From UBA1368 sp964563125 (GTDB lineage: Bacteria; Bacillota; Syntrophomonadia; Syntrophomonadales; Syntrophomonadaceae), in contig CAZLVY010000001.1 of assembly GCA_964563125.1 (NCBI GenBank), positions 1 to 64,000 on the forward strand: a stretch of DNA of 64,000 nt, given 5' to 3'. Shown here one piece after another: positions 35,451 to 44,729 of this stretch. How positions within the stretch are numbered: position 1 is the stretch's first letter; the number at the start of each line of letters is the position of its first letter. The translations under genes and the position numbers were made by a program. Under the pieces are notes generated by a model. It saw nothing but the letters and a program-made list of their open reading frames with translations, did not search any database and was not told the origin of the DNA.

Positions 35451-36510
35451 ATTTACGTCTTAAGAATGGTGGTATTTCTATATCGTTTCTATCCAGATAA
35501 GGTGGGGGTGATTCGACTCCTTTAAGACGTGTATTTTCTTTTATAGGTTTAGCAGGATTATTAAAGCCGGTAGCTATAACCGTGACTCTAACTTCATCAC
35601 CCAGACTTTCATCAATATTGGCGCCGAAAATAATATTAGCTTCCTCGTCGGCTGCAGTATGTATTATTTCTGCCGCCTCATTAATTTCAAACAAAGTCAG
35701 ATCGCTGCCGCCGGTAATATTAAATAGAACTCCCTGGGCTCCTTCTATTGAAGTCTCCAGCAAAGGACTGGAAATTGCCAGGCGGGCTGCTTCTGCTGCT
35801 CGTCCTTCTCCACTGGCTCTGCCTATTCCCATTAATGCCGAGCCAGTATTTTGCATGATAGTTTGCACATCCGCAAAATCACAATTTATCAGACCAGGTA
35901 CGGCAATTAAATCAGAAATTCCTTGCACGCCCTGGCGCAATATATCATCAGCAATCTTAAAAGCATCGTTAAATGCCGTATGTTTATCAACTACTTGCAA
36001 TAAACGGTCATTAGGAATAGTTATAAGACTATCCACTTCTTCCCGTAATGTTTGAATACCTTGTTCTGCATTTAAATTCCTTTTTCGTCCTTCAAAAGAA
36101 AAGGGTTTGGTGACAACACCAACGGTAAGCGCCCCCAGCTCCTTAGCGATTTTAGCAATTATTGCTGCTCCTCCGGTACCAGTACCGCCTCCCATACCGG
36201 CAGTTACAAATATCATATCTGCGCCTTGCAGAGCTTTTCTAATCTCATCGGCATTTTCCTCAGCCGCTTTTCTCCCTACTTCCGGATCTGCACCTGCTCC
36301 TAAACCTTTAGTTAACTTTTCACCAGCTTGAATTTTTTTCTCAGCCTTGGAAAGAAATAATGCCTGTGCATCTGTATTTACTGCGATAAACTCTATTCCT
36401 TTGACACCAGCTTCAATCATTCTGTTTATAGCGTTGTTGCCGCCGCCCCCAATACCAATCACCTTGATATCAGCAAACTGTTGCATATCAACATCAAAAT
36501 CTAATGGCAT
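35449..36510 (-). CDS. ftsZ: Cell division GTPase FtsZ
   Basis: Tubulin homologue forming the Z-ring. 353 residues: GGGGNN in the nucleotide site (21-26), tubulin signature GGGTGTG at 107-113, T7-loop NCDFADV (about 208) and a short C-terminal linker ending in the partner-binding peptide NDIEIPPFLRRK. It follows ftsA by 20 nt and is the last gene of the dcw cluster. Confidence 0.98.
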   Translation of the reverse strand: MPLDFDVDMQQFADIKVIGIGGGGNNAINRMIEAGVKGIEFIAVNTDAQALFLSKAEKKIQAGEKLTKGLGAGADPEVGRKAAEENADEIRKALQGADMIFVTAGMGGGTGTGGAAIIAKIAKELGALTVGVVTKPFSFEGRKRNLNAEQGIQTLREEVDSLITIPNDRLLQVVDKHTAFNDAFKIADDILRQGVQGISDLIAVPGLINCDFADVQTIMQNTGSALMGIGRASGEGRAAEAARLAISSPLLETSIEGAQGVLFNITGGSDLTLFEINEAAEIIHTAADEEANIIFGANIDESLGDEVRVTVIATGFNNPAKPIKENTRLKGVESPPPYLDRNDIEIPPFLRRK

Positions 36511-36529
36511 TAATCAATCTCCTCCATCC

Positions 36530-37765
36530 CTATCTGAATAAGTCTTTTAACCAAAATACTATTTTGTCAATAATTCCTGGTAATTGATGTTTTTCTTGAT
36601 ATTCCAACTCAATATATTGAGCTGCGTAAATAATTCCTCCCAAAACTGCTGCATTCTCGGGCTTATTAAAATCAACCAGTATACCTCTTAAATTTTCCGG
36701 GGTTCCTAAACGTACAGGTATATGTAAATAATTTTCAGTGAACTGAATTATGCCTGTAAGACTAGCTCCCCCGCCGGTTAAAACAATACCCCCAAATATC
36801 CTGTCAAGACAACCAAAATGGTTAAGTTCAGCATATACCATTTCCATAATCTCAACAACCCTGGCTGATATAATATCTGCAATTACTTCCTGTGATACTT
36901 GTTTCAGCTCACGCCCCTGTATGTTACGAACATCTATCATTTTGTCATGTTCAGCCATTTCAGGGCTGGCTACCCCATTAATAATTTTTATCTTATCTGC
37001 TTCTTCTAATGAAGTGCGTAAAACAATAGCTAAATCTTTAGTTATGTATTCTCCTCCAACCGGTATTACTGAAGTATATAAAATGCTGCCTTTTTCGAAA
37101 AAAGAAATATTAGTAGTGCCAGCACCAATATCAACTAAAGCAACTCCCATCTCCCGTTCATTGGGAAGCAGGACTGCTTCTGAAGCCAAAAGCGGGTTAT
37201 AAATAATGCCATCAAGATTTAGGTTAATCCGGGCAGAACTTCGTTTAATATTTTGAATGGCTGCCAGAGCTGATAAAATGATCGCCACTTCACACTCGAG
37301 CCTGCTGCCCACCATTCCAACGGGATCTTTGACACCATCATAACCATCAACAATATATTGCCTCTCAACAGTATGTACTATTGCTTTGTCAGGAGGCATT
37401 CCTATATTGCGGGCAGATTGCAGAACTCTTTCTTTGTCATCCTGCGTAATTTCATAACTGGGATTGCCTATTGCTACGACGGCATGATTATTAACTATTG
37501 ATATATTAACACCGGAAAAACCAACTGAAGCGCTTAAAATTTCAATTCCAGTAAGTCTCTCTAAGTTATTTAAACATTCATCAATTGCTTTGGCAGTACT
37601 TTCAATGTCAACTATACTGCCTTTGCGCAAACCAAGTGATGGCACATGAGTTACACCGAGAATATTTATATCATGACCGGCAAGGACTTCAGCCAATGCT
37701 GCTTTTATGGTACTGGTGCCTATATCAAGATTTACGACTATATTTCTTCTACTAATAAATCGCAC
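36530..37765 (-). CDS. ftsA: Cell division protein FtsA
   Basis: Actin-like protein that tethers FtsZ to the membrane and recruits later division proteins. 411 residues with NLDIGTSTIKAALAE (phosphate 1), the SHS2/1C insertion (about 85-165), VDIGAGTTNISFFEKG (phosphate 2), VLTGGGASLTGI (adenosine site) and a C-terminal amphipathic helix (IIDKIVFWLKDLFR). The GTG at 37765 lies only one base after AAGGAG, an unusually tight spacing, and no other canonical start codon is nearby in frame. Confidence 0.96.
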   Translation of the reverse strand: MRFISRRNIVVNLDIGTSTIKAALAEVLAGHDINILGVTHVPSLGLRKGSIVDIESTAKAIDECLNNLERLTGIEILSASVGFSGVNISIVNNHAVVAIGNPSYEITQDDKERVLQSARNIGMPPDKAIVHTVERQYIVDGYDGVKDPVGMVGSRLECEVAIILSALAAIQNIKRSSARINLNLDGIIYNPLLASEAVLLPNEREMGVALVDIGAGTTNISFFEKGSILYTSVIPVGGEYITKDLAIVLRTSLEEADKIKIINGVASPEMAEHDKMIDVRNIQGRELKQVSQEVIADIISARVVEIMEMVYAELNHFGCLDRIFGGIVLTGGGASLTGIIQFTENYLHIPVRLGTPENLRGILVDFNKPENAAVLGGIIYAAQYIELEYQEKHQLPGIIDKIVFWLKDLFR

Positions 37766-37837
37766 ACTCCTTAAATAAGCTTTACCTTTTTATACCACAA
37801 AGAGCTATATATTCCCTTTAATTAAATAAGATTTTAT

Positions 37838-38173
37838 TTAGAACTTTTTCAATAGATATCGACGAATTATTGCTAAATTTTGAAATAATCTAACCCCGAA
37901 AACTACTACCGCTGCCAGATATAGTTCTACTCCCAGTCGGTCTCCAAGGTAGGCCAGACCACCAGCTAACAAGGTGTTAGTAATAAAGCCGGTAATAAAT
38001 ATAGTGTTATCGAATCCGTCTTCCATATAGGCTCTAATGCCTCCGAAAACAGAGTCTAAAGCTGCCAACACACCTATTGACATATATTTAGCGAAAACTA
38101 AGGGGAATAGTACCGGTATTTGAAATCCTATCAAGAGTCCCAGCATTAAACAGAATAACACCAATAACCACAT
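37838..38173 (-). CDS. sbp: Small basic protein Sbp (DUF1290)
   Basis: 111-residue membrane protein with three hydrophobic segments and the family core FAKYMSIGVLAALDSVFGGIRAYMED. Genes of this family lie between the DUF881 gene and ftsA in many Firmicutes and are thought to act in envelope or division processes; the function is not established. Confidence 0.9.
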   Translation of the reverse strand: MWLLVLFCLMLGLLIGFQIPVLFPLVFAKYMSIGVLAALDSVFGGIRAYMEDGFDNTIFITGFITNTLLAGGLAYLGDRLGVELYLAAVVVFGVRLFQNLAIIRRYLLKKF

Positions 38174-38176
38174 AAT

Positions 38177-38899
38177 TTAATCCGCCTTTTCCTTTTGTTC
38201 AATTGGAGCGCCAAAAGTAAATTTAACCCGCCCATTATATGCTGGTATTTCTAATTTTTCTGCTTTTTGAATATTCACTGGAAAACCTAAAAGTTTCAAT
38301 GATTCGAGATAGCCGTTCTTAATAAGCACTCCACTTTCTAACATATCCGGGTTCCCAATGGCTTTAATTGTAAATGGCGGTGCTATTTTATTCCAATTAA
38401 CTAAAATAGTAGTGCCAGCACACCTGATTTCAGACATGGCAGCGATTCGTTCACCGTTGATAGAGATAGCTTCCGCTCCCGATGCTTTTAGTTCATTCAC
38501 AATAATTAATAAATCCTGATCATGAATCAGATCGGAACTTACATTCTCTCCTGCTTGCAAGGTTCTATTACTATCATTTAAGGTTAATATAATACCTTTT
38601 CCTTCAACTGGAAGTAAAGTTGCATAAAGGTTAGCTTTCTGAATCTCTTCCTGCAAATCAGCCATAGCTTGGTCTGTTTTACGGGCATTATCAAGTTTTT
38701 CACGCAAAGATATAACTTCCTGCGCCAATGTATCTCTTTCTTCTGTTGCATTATTCAAGGCCTGTGTTAATTCCTCTGTTCTGGCAGTACTAAGATTAGT
38801 ATCAACGTAACGTTCGGTTGTTTTAAACTGTACCGCCAGCATTATGCCCAATACTATACATACAATAGCAATAGAAAACTGGGCTCCTTTGCTTCTCAT
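38177..38899 (-). CDS. DUF881 family protein (YlxW/YlxX type)
   Basis: 240-residue protein: one N-terminal membrane helix (about 7-25), a coiled coil (about 35-90, rich in Glu/Leu heptads), then the DUF881 domain with LTLNDSN, ELKASGAEAISINGERI and CAGTTILVNW. This family sits in dcw clusters next to ftsQ and sbp and probably has an extracytoplasmic role. No catalytic motif is evident. Confidence 0.9.
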   Translation of the reverse strand: MRSKGAQFSIAIVCIVLGIMLAVQFKTTERYVDTNLSTARTEELTQALNNATEERDTLAQEVISLREKLDNARKTDQAMADLQEEIQKANLYATLLPVEGKGIILTLNDSNRTLQAGENVSSDLIHDQDLLIIVNELKASGAEAISINGERIAAMSEIRCAGTTILVNWNKIAPPFTIKAIGNPDMLESGVLIKNGYLESLKLLGFPVNIQKAEKLEIPAYNGRVKFTFGAPIEQKEKAD

Positions 38900-38919
38900 T
38901 TATAAATCACCTTCAACCC

Positions 38920-39660
38920 TTATTCTCCCATTTTTATAATTGGCTGACCTTTAAATCTAAGGTCAAAGTATTGCAAAACTTCATGGCCTTCATTTTGCAG
39001 GTCATCTTCTATTTTGATAAGTTGGACAAGAAAGGTGGCTTTCTCTTTTATTCTTTCCATATTACCAAACCTGACTTCGGTTCCTCTTGTAGTATAGATT
39101 ATCAGTTCTTCTTTTTGGCTCGAATAATGAAAGTCCGAAACATTTTTGCGGACTTCCGTTGTCAGCTCGTCCCATACCTGTTTAACGAAATCTATACCCT
39201 TTGCCTGAACCTGTCGTCCCAGGTATACATGGTCGGGCATCTCATCTATAGTTACAATCGGGTAATCAAGTTGCTGAAGTTTGAATGTCTGATCAATACA
39301 AAATCCCTCATCATCAATAAATAAGAATTTATCCTCATATGGCATTATTGCCCATGTCACTCTTTCTGTAATGCTTACCTCTATTTCACGAGGAATATGC
39401 TTAATGATTGCAACCTTTTTCACCTTTGGATGCAAGGTGAAATCTTTAGCATAAAGCTCAGAGTTAATTTTAAATATATTGGTGCCAAGAGTAATTTTAG
39501 ATATGTCTTCCATTTCATCAACTGTCAAATTACTTAAACCTGTAAAGGTTATTTTATCTAAATTAAAAAAGGCACTATTTAAAAACAGATAAATACAAAC
39601 CAGTGCTATTGATAATACGAGAGAAATACGAAATAACTTACTAAAAAAGTTTTTTTTCAT
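38920..39660 (-). CDS. ftsQ: Cell division protein FtsQ/DivIB
   Basis: Bitopic division protein that works with FtsL and FtsB to control septal synthesis. Short basic cytoplasmic tail, membrane helix (about 8-28), POTRA domain (about 33-100; FFNLDKITFTGLSNLTVDEM) and an FtsQ/DivIB beta domain. The start at ATG 39660 is chosen because AGGAGA sits six bases before it; the longer frame to 39693 lacks this. About 246 residues. Confidence 0.92.
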   Translation of the reverse strand: MKKNFFSKLFRISLVLSIALVCIYLFLNSAFFNLDKITFTGLSNLTVDEMEDISKITLGTNIFKINSELYAKDFTLHPKVKKVAIIKHIPREIEVSITERVTWAIMPYEDKFLFIDDEGFCIDQTFKLQQLDYPIVTIDEMPDHVYLGRQVQAKGIDFVKQVWDELTTEVRKNVSDFHYSSQKEELIIYTTRGTEVRFGNMERIKEKATFLVQLIKIEDDLQNEGHEVLQYFDLRFKGQPIIKMGE

Positions 39661-39736
39661 ATAAACTCTCCTATCCCTGAAATACTGTGACAATTATAGC
39701 AAAAATATATATTAAAATCATTATTAAATAATGCTG

Positions 39737-40990
39737 CTAATTATTGCCTTTTTCGATATTGGCACCCAAATTTTTTAGTTTTAAATGAATATTATCGTAA
39801 CCTCGTTCAACATGTTCAAGCCGACTTATGCGTGTTTCACCTTCAGCAAACAATCCGGCTAGAATCAGTGCCGCTCCGGCACGCAAGTCAGTTGCCTCTA
39901 CAGTGGCACCTGCTAAATGAGTTTTTCCTTTAATAATTGCTACTCTGCCCTCGATTTTTATGTCTGCGCCCATGCGTCTAAGTTCCTGGACATGCATAAA
40001 ACGATTTTCGAATATAGTTTCAACCAGTATACTGGTACCCTTAACTACTGATAGTAAAGCCATAAATTGGGGCTGCATATCAGTGGGGAATCCAGGATAA
40101 GGCATAGTCTTAACATCTGTCGAGCGCATTTTTTTATTGCCGACAATCCTTATACCGGTGTTGGTGAGAATTATCTCCACCCCTATTTCTCTCAATTTAG
40201 CAATAGTGGGCTGGATATGCTCATGAACAACATTTTCAATATATACATCGCCTCTGGTAATAGCTGCTGCTGCCATGAAGGTACCTGCTTCAATGCGATC
40301 CGGTATTACAGTATGCTCAACTCCACCTAAGCGTGTAACTCCTTCAATACGTATGCTGTCTAATCCAGCACCTCTAATCTTAGCTCCCATACGATTGAGA
40401 AAGTTTTGTAAATCTATTATCTCCGGTTCACGCGCTGCATTACGAATAATAGTAGTTCCAGGTATTAGGGTTGCTGCCATGATAATATTTTCCGTTGCAC
40501 CTACACTGGGGAAATCGAGCATTATTTCTTTACCCGCTGCATCAATTGCTGTACCTTGCATATAACCATATTCTTCGTTTATTTCGTAACCGAGATTACG
40601 AAATCCTTTTATATGCAAATCCATTGGTCGGGAACCAATAGCACACCCGCCAGGGTAAGCGACCCTTGCCTTGCCAAAACGTGCTAATAAAGCGCCCATG
40701 ACCAGATTGGATGCTCTCATTTTGCGGGAAATATGCTCCGGTACTTCACAAGATTTTATGTCAGCACAATTAATTACTAAAACATCTTTATACCGATGAA
40801 TTTTCGCTCCTAATACTTCCAATGCTTCAGACATTACTTTTATATCTTCTAAATCAGGTACACCGTTTAATATGATTTCGCCATAAGAAAGGAGACTGGC
40901 AGCCATTATTGGCAGTATAGCATTTTTAGAGCCACTTATTTTCACCTGTCCTTTTAGCGGAACACATCCCCTGATTAGCAAGCTATTCAA
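39737..40990 (-). CDS. murA: UDP-N-acetylglucosamine 1-carboxyvinyltransferase MurA
   Basis: First committed step of peptidoglycan synthesis, transferring enolpyruvate from PEP to UDP-GlcNAc. Lys and Asn of the substrate site are at 22-23 (GSKNA), and the catalytic loop Cys is C116 in YPGGCAIGSRP, predicting fosfomycin sensitivity. The longest frame extends into murC; the TTG at 40990, five bases after GGAGGTG, gives the normal N-terminus. About 417 residues. Confidence 0.96.
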   Translation of the reverse strand: MNSLLIRGCVPLKGQVKISGSKNAILPIMAASLLSYGEIILNGVPDLEDIKVMSEALEVLGAKIHRYKDVLVINCADIKSCEVPEHISRKMRASNLVMGALLARFGKARVAYPGGCAIGSRPMDLHIKGFRNLGYEINEEYGYMQGTAIDAAGKEIMLDFPSVGATENIIMAATLIPGTTIIRNAAREPEIIDLQNFLNRMGAKIRGAGLDSIRIEGVTRLGGVEHTVIPDRIEAGTFMAAAAITRGDVYIENVVHEHIQPTIAKLREIGVEIILTNTGIRIVGNKKMRSTDVKTMPYPGFPTDMQPQFMALLSVVKGTSILVETIFENRFMHVQELRRMGADIKIEGRVAIIKGKTHLAGATVEATDLRAGAALILAGLFAEGETRISRLEHVERGYDNIHLKLKNLGANIEKGNN

Positions 40991-41024
40991 ATAAACACCT
41001 CCACGGTTATCAAAACTGTAAGAC

Positions 41025-42401
41025 TCAGCAATTAATTTTGTGGAGCAAATCTGGGCCCAGCTTCCATATGTCACCGGCACCCATAGTGATAATTAAATCA
41101 TTTTCCTGCATATTTTCCATGAGGTAGGATTCTATATCTGTTACAGCAGGAATATAATGAGCCGGTAAGCCTATATTCATAGCAGCATTATAAACTATTT
41201 CTCCCGTAACCCCGGCCAAAGGTTTTTCGCCTGCAGCATAAATTTCTGAAATAATTACTTTATCTACTTTATTAAACGCTTCTCCCAACTGCTTTCCTAA
41301 TAACTGGGTCCGCGAATACCTATGGGGTTGAAAAACCACAATAATACGTCCAGAGGGGTGATAATTTCTGGCCGCCTCAATTGTTGCCTTAATTTCAGTG
41401 GGATGATGGGCATAATCATCTACTATTATGACTTTATCATTAGCCCCAATCACTTCAAATCTTCTGTTAGTACCAACATATTTCTTTATACCTGCGATTA
41501 TCATGGCAAAAGGGAGCCTGCTTTCCCAGGCAATTGCTATGGCTGCCAGAGCATTAAGGGCATTATGTTTACCGGGCACCGATATTTCCACCAGGCCTAG
41601 ATATTTTTTTTGATGGTAAACTTCGAAATGAGAACCGGTACCGGTTGTGACCCAATCTTTTAAATAGTAATCACAATATTCATCTTCACCATAGAGAATT
41701 ACCCTGGAATCAGTGTTATTTTTTATAAATTGGTTGTATTCATCACCGCCATACAGCAGTGCAAAGCCCTGATGATCAACTTGATTAACAAATTGTCTGA
41801 AAGCATCCTTTATCTTATCAACTGATTTATAAAAATCCAGATGATCATCTTCAATATTAGTTATTACAGCTATATTGGGTTTTAGCTCCAGAAATGAAGC
41901 ATCACTTTCGTCAGCCTCGACAACAAAAAAATCTCCTATTCCCAAATGGGCATTAATATCGGTTCCCTGCAGTTGTCCTCCCACAATAAAGGAAGGATTT
42001 ACTCCGCATTCTTTTAAGACAGTATAAACCATAGCTGTAGTGGTAGTCTTACCGTGAGCACCTGCTATTGCAATACCGCGCTTGTCATTGACTAATTGGG
42101 CTAACATCTGCCCTCTTTTGAGAACCGGTATATGGTTCTTTACCGCCCATTTAATTTCTTCATTACCTAACGGCACAGCCGATGAATAAACAACCAGATC
42201 AATTCCTTCTTCCATATTTGAAGCGGAATGACCCTGATAAATACTTATTCCTAATTGCCGAAGGTTTTCCATAGTGCTGGAAAACTGTAAATCTGAGCCG
42301 CTGACCTTTATACCCTGTTCAAGTAATACTTTTGCAATACCGCTCATTCCTGCACCAGCTATTCCAACCATATGAATCCATTTTATCGATTTGGCGGTCA
42401 T
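41025..42401 (-). CDS. murC: UDP-N-acetylmuramate--L-alanine ligase MurC
   Basis: ATP-dependent ligase adding the first amino acid of the stem peptide. 458 residues with the N-terminal Rossmann domain (GIAGAGMSGIA), the ATP loop AHGKTTT (115-121), the central ENxEDDHLDFY-like IEDDHLDFY, and DDYAHHPTEI in the C-terminal region. It lies between murG and murA. Confidence 0.97.
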   Translation of the reverse strand: MTAKSIKWIHMVGIAGAGMSGIAKVLLEQGIKVSGSDLQFSSTMENLRQLGISIYQGHSASNMEEGIDLVVYSSAVPLGNEEIKWAVKNHIPVLKRGQMLAQLVNDKRGIAIAGAHGKTTTTAMVYTVLKECGVNPSFIVGGQLQGTDINAHLGIGDFFVVEADESDASFLELKPNIAVITNIEDDHLDFYKSVDKIKDAFRQFVNQVDHQGFALLYGGDEYNQFIKNNTDSRVILYGEDEYCDYYLKDWVTTGTGSHFEVYHQKKYLGLVEISVPGKHNALNALAAIAIAWESRLPFAMIIAGIKKYVGTNRRFEVIGANDKVIIVDDYAHHPTEIKATIEAARNYHPSGRIIVVFQPHRYSRTQLLGKQLGEAFNKVDKVIISEIYAAGEKPLAGVTGEIVYNAAMNIGLPAHYIPAVTDIESYLMENMQENDLIITMGAGDIWKLGPDLLHKINC

Positions 42402-42504
42402 TTTCTCATCTCCTTTTCGGGTCAGTTACAGTCTATAGTATGCATAATTAATAAAAGTGGTTACACCATATGTATAGCCCGTCCATCTTTTATACATAAC
42501 TAGG

Positions 42505-43593
42505 CTATAGCAGTATTATTTGCATAATTTTCTCTATTGCATCCGGCTTGGCTTCATTAAGCATATTTGCCCTCATTGTATTAAGTATATTTTTGTCATG
42601 ACGGATCTTTTCAATCTTATCATATAAAGTATCCCCATCTAAAAACTCATCAATAACTATTTCAGCAGCATTTTTTGCGACCAATGCCCGGGCATTTTTT
42701 TCCTGATGATTATCTGCCGCATACGGGTAAGGTATTAAAATTGCCGGCAATCCTAATATAGCAAGTTCGCTTATTGTACTGGCGCCGGCCCGGCATACAG
42801 CCAAGTCAGCCACTGCCAGTGCTTCTTCGATATTATACATGTAAGGATAGATATTTATTTCGCCAGTGGTTGCTCCTGATTCATCAGCTATTTGCGCCAT
42901 TATGTCATGATAGTTATCATCACCCGTGATCCAAATAATTTGCATATCGTCATTTCGCATTCTTTTAATCATGTTCAACATGGCTTCATTTATGCTGGCA
43001 GCTCCCCGGCTGCCCCCAAAAGCAATTAAGGTAAAATGATCGCTTTTAATATTTAACTTTCTCCTGGCTTCAGCTTTGTTTACCTGACTAATCTGCTTAC
43101 GAACCGGTAAACCAGTAAGCGTTATCGATTTCGTTTCCAGATATTTAGCCGCTTCTTCAAAAGTCAGCAAAGTATGATCGACTTTTTTAGCCAGATGACG
43201 ATTAGCCAGACCCGGTATAGCATTTTGTTCATGAATAATTGTTTTGCACCCTAAAATAGCAGCAATAAAAACAACCGGGAATGATACATATCCTCCGGTA
43301 CCTATAACAATATCGGGTCCGAATTTACGTACCACATCCCAAGCCTGGAAGAAGCTTAATGGAAACTTAGCTACCGTTTTAGTGGCTTTTAACATTGAGG
43401 TTCTATCTAAACCACTTATATCAATAGTCTTAAAATCCAAGCCCGCTTTAGGTACTATGGAACTTTCCAGTCCCTTGACGGTACCTACATATAAAATTTC
43501 AACTTCCGGTACTCTTTCTTTGAGTTCGGAAGCTATAGCGAGGGCAGGATAAATATGTCCTCCTGTTCCTCCGCCGGTAAGAATTACTTTCAT
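42505..43593 (-). CDS. murG: UDP-GlcNAc:lipid I GlcNAc transferase MurG
   Basis: Makes lipid II at the cytoplasmic membrane face. About 362 residues with the N-terminal GGGTGGHIYPALA loop, the central HEQNAIPGLANR, GGSRGAASINEA, and the donor-site CRAGASTISELAILGLPAILIPYPYA. The start at ATG 43593 follows GGGGAGG; the frame extending to 43632 overlaps ftsW and is rejected. Confidence 0.97.
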   Translation of the reverse strand: MKVILTGGGTGGHIYPALAIASELKERVPEVEILYVGTVKGLESSIVPKAGLDFKTIDISGLDRTSMLKATKTVAKFPLSFFQAWDVVRKFGPDIVIGTGGYVSFPVVFIAAILGCKTIIHEQNAIPGLANRHLAKKVDHTLLTFEEAAKYLETKSITLTGLPVRKQISQVNKAEARRKLNIKSDHFTLIAFGGSRGAASINEAMLNMIKRMRNDDMQIIWITGDDNYHDIMAQIADESGATTGEINIYPYMYNIEEALAVADLAVCRAGASTISELAILGLPAILIPYPYAADNHQEKNARALVAKNAAEIVIDEFLDGDTLYDKIEKIRHDKNILNTMRANMLNEAKPDAIEKIMQIILL

Positions 43594-43603
43594 TGTTCCT
43601 CCC

Positions 43604-44704
43604 CTATCTATAATTGCTGTACCGGGATACATTTAATAGCAAACCTACTCCCGCTAAAGTAAACAAGAGTGATGTACCTCCATAACTTATGAAAGGTAAA
43701 GTGATACCCGTTACTGGCATTAACCCCGATACAACTGCTATGTTTATGGCTGCCTGCAGCACGACCATGATTGTAATACCTGCCGCTAAGAGGCCCCCAT
43801 AAATATCAGGTACATTAAGGGCAATTTTAAATCCTCGCCAGGCAAAAAGTAAGAAGAGCGCTAAAACAATAAAGGCCCCAATAAAACCCAACTCTTCTCC
43901 CAGGATGGCATATACGAAATCCGTATATTGTTCGGGTAAATAAAAAAACTTCTGCCTGCTTCTGCCCAATCCCATACCAAACAACCCGCCTGAACCCAGA
44001 GCATATAATGACTGAATGGTCTGAAATCCTTCATCACTGGCATATTTCCAGGGGTCTAAAAAGGCATACCATCTTTCCATTCGATATGGAGCAACTGCGA
44101 TTGCTGCTCCTAAAGCTGCTAATCCTGTCACAGCAATCATACCCAGATGTGCCATATTAGCACCCGCTATTAATATCATTAAGAAAAAAGTGCCGGCAAT
44201 CGCAACTGATGTTCCTAAATCCGGCTGCAGCATAATTAGTCCGCAGACTAAGGCGAGTAATCCCAGATAAGGTAATACTCCTTCTTTGAAAGACCTTATT
44301 TTGTCCAGATTAATTGAAAGACTTCTCGCCAGAAACATTACCATAGCCAGTTTCGCTAATTCCGAGGGGGTAAATACAAATGGTGCCACTCCCAACCATC
44401 TGCTGGAACCTTTTATAACAATTCCCAGTGGGGTTAAAACTAATACAAGACAAATTATTGATATTATAAGCAGCGGCAAAGCTAACTCTTTCAACTTGGC
44501 ATAATTTATTTTCATGATGATAATCATAGCGAAAATGCCTAACAGAGCCCATACTAATTGTCGCTTGAAATAGTAGTAGGCATCATCATAGTTGACACTG
44601 GATGTTACCGCACTGGAACTAAAAACCATCACCAGTCCAATGCCGATCAGGGCAAGAGTTGTAATAAACAGGATAAAGTCCGGAGGTCCTTTTTTAAGCC
44701 TCAC
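43604..44704 (-). CDS. ftsW: SEDS-family peptidoglycan polymerase FtsW (or SpoVE)
   Basis: Integral membrane glycosyltransferase that polymerises lipid II with its partner class B PBP. 366 residues with about ten hydrophobic segments, RWLGVAPFVFTPSELAKLA, the catalytic-Asp region LQPDLGTSVAI, and the family C-terminal signature GLMPVTGITLPFISYGGTSLL. FtsW and SpoVE cannot be told apart by sequence alone here; the partner is the SpoVD-like PBP upstream. Confidence 0.95.
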   Translation of the reverse strand: MRLKKGPPDFILFITTLALIGIGLVMVFSSSAVTSSVNYDDAYYYFKRQLVWALLGIFAMIIIMKINYAKLKELALPLLIISIICLVLVLTPLGIVIKGSSRWLGVAPFVFTPSELAKLAMVMFLARSLSINLDKIRSFKEGVLPYLGLLALVCGLIMLQPDLGTSVAIAGTFFLMILIAGANMAHLGMIAVTGLAALGAAIAVAPYRMERWYAFLDPWKYASDEGFQTIQSLYALGSGGLFGMGLGRSRQKFFYLPEQYTDFVYAILGEELGFIGAFIVLALFLLFAWRGFKIALNVPDIYGGLLAAGITIMVVLQAAINIAVVSGLMPVTGITLPFISYGGTSLLFTLAGVGLLLNVSRYSNYR

Positions 44705-44729
44705 TTTTCTAAATCCCCCTTAATTAAAT

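Noticed and set aside
42402..42504. Terminator between murC and murG from TATAGCC/GGGCTATA
   Set aside because: Arms are far apart (more than 20-nt loop) and no U-tract follows; operon continuity is more likely.
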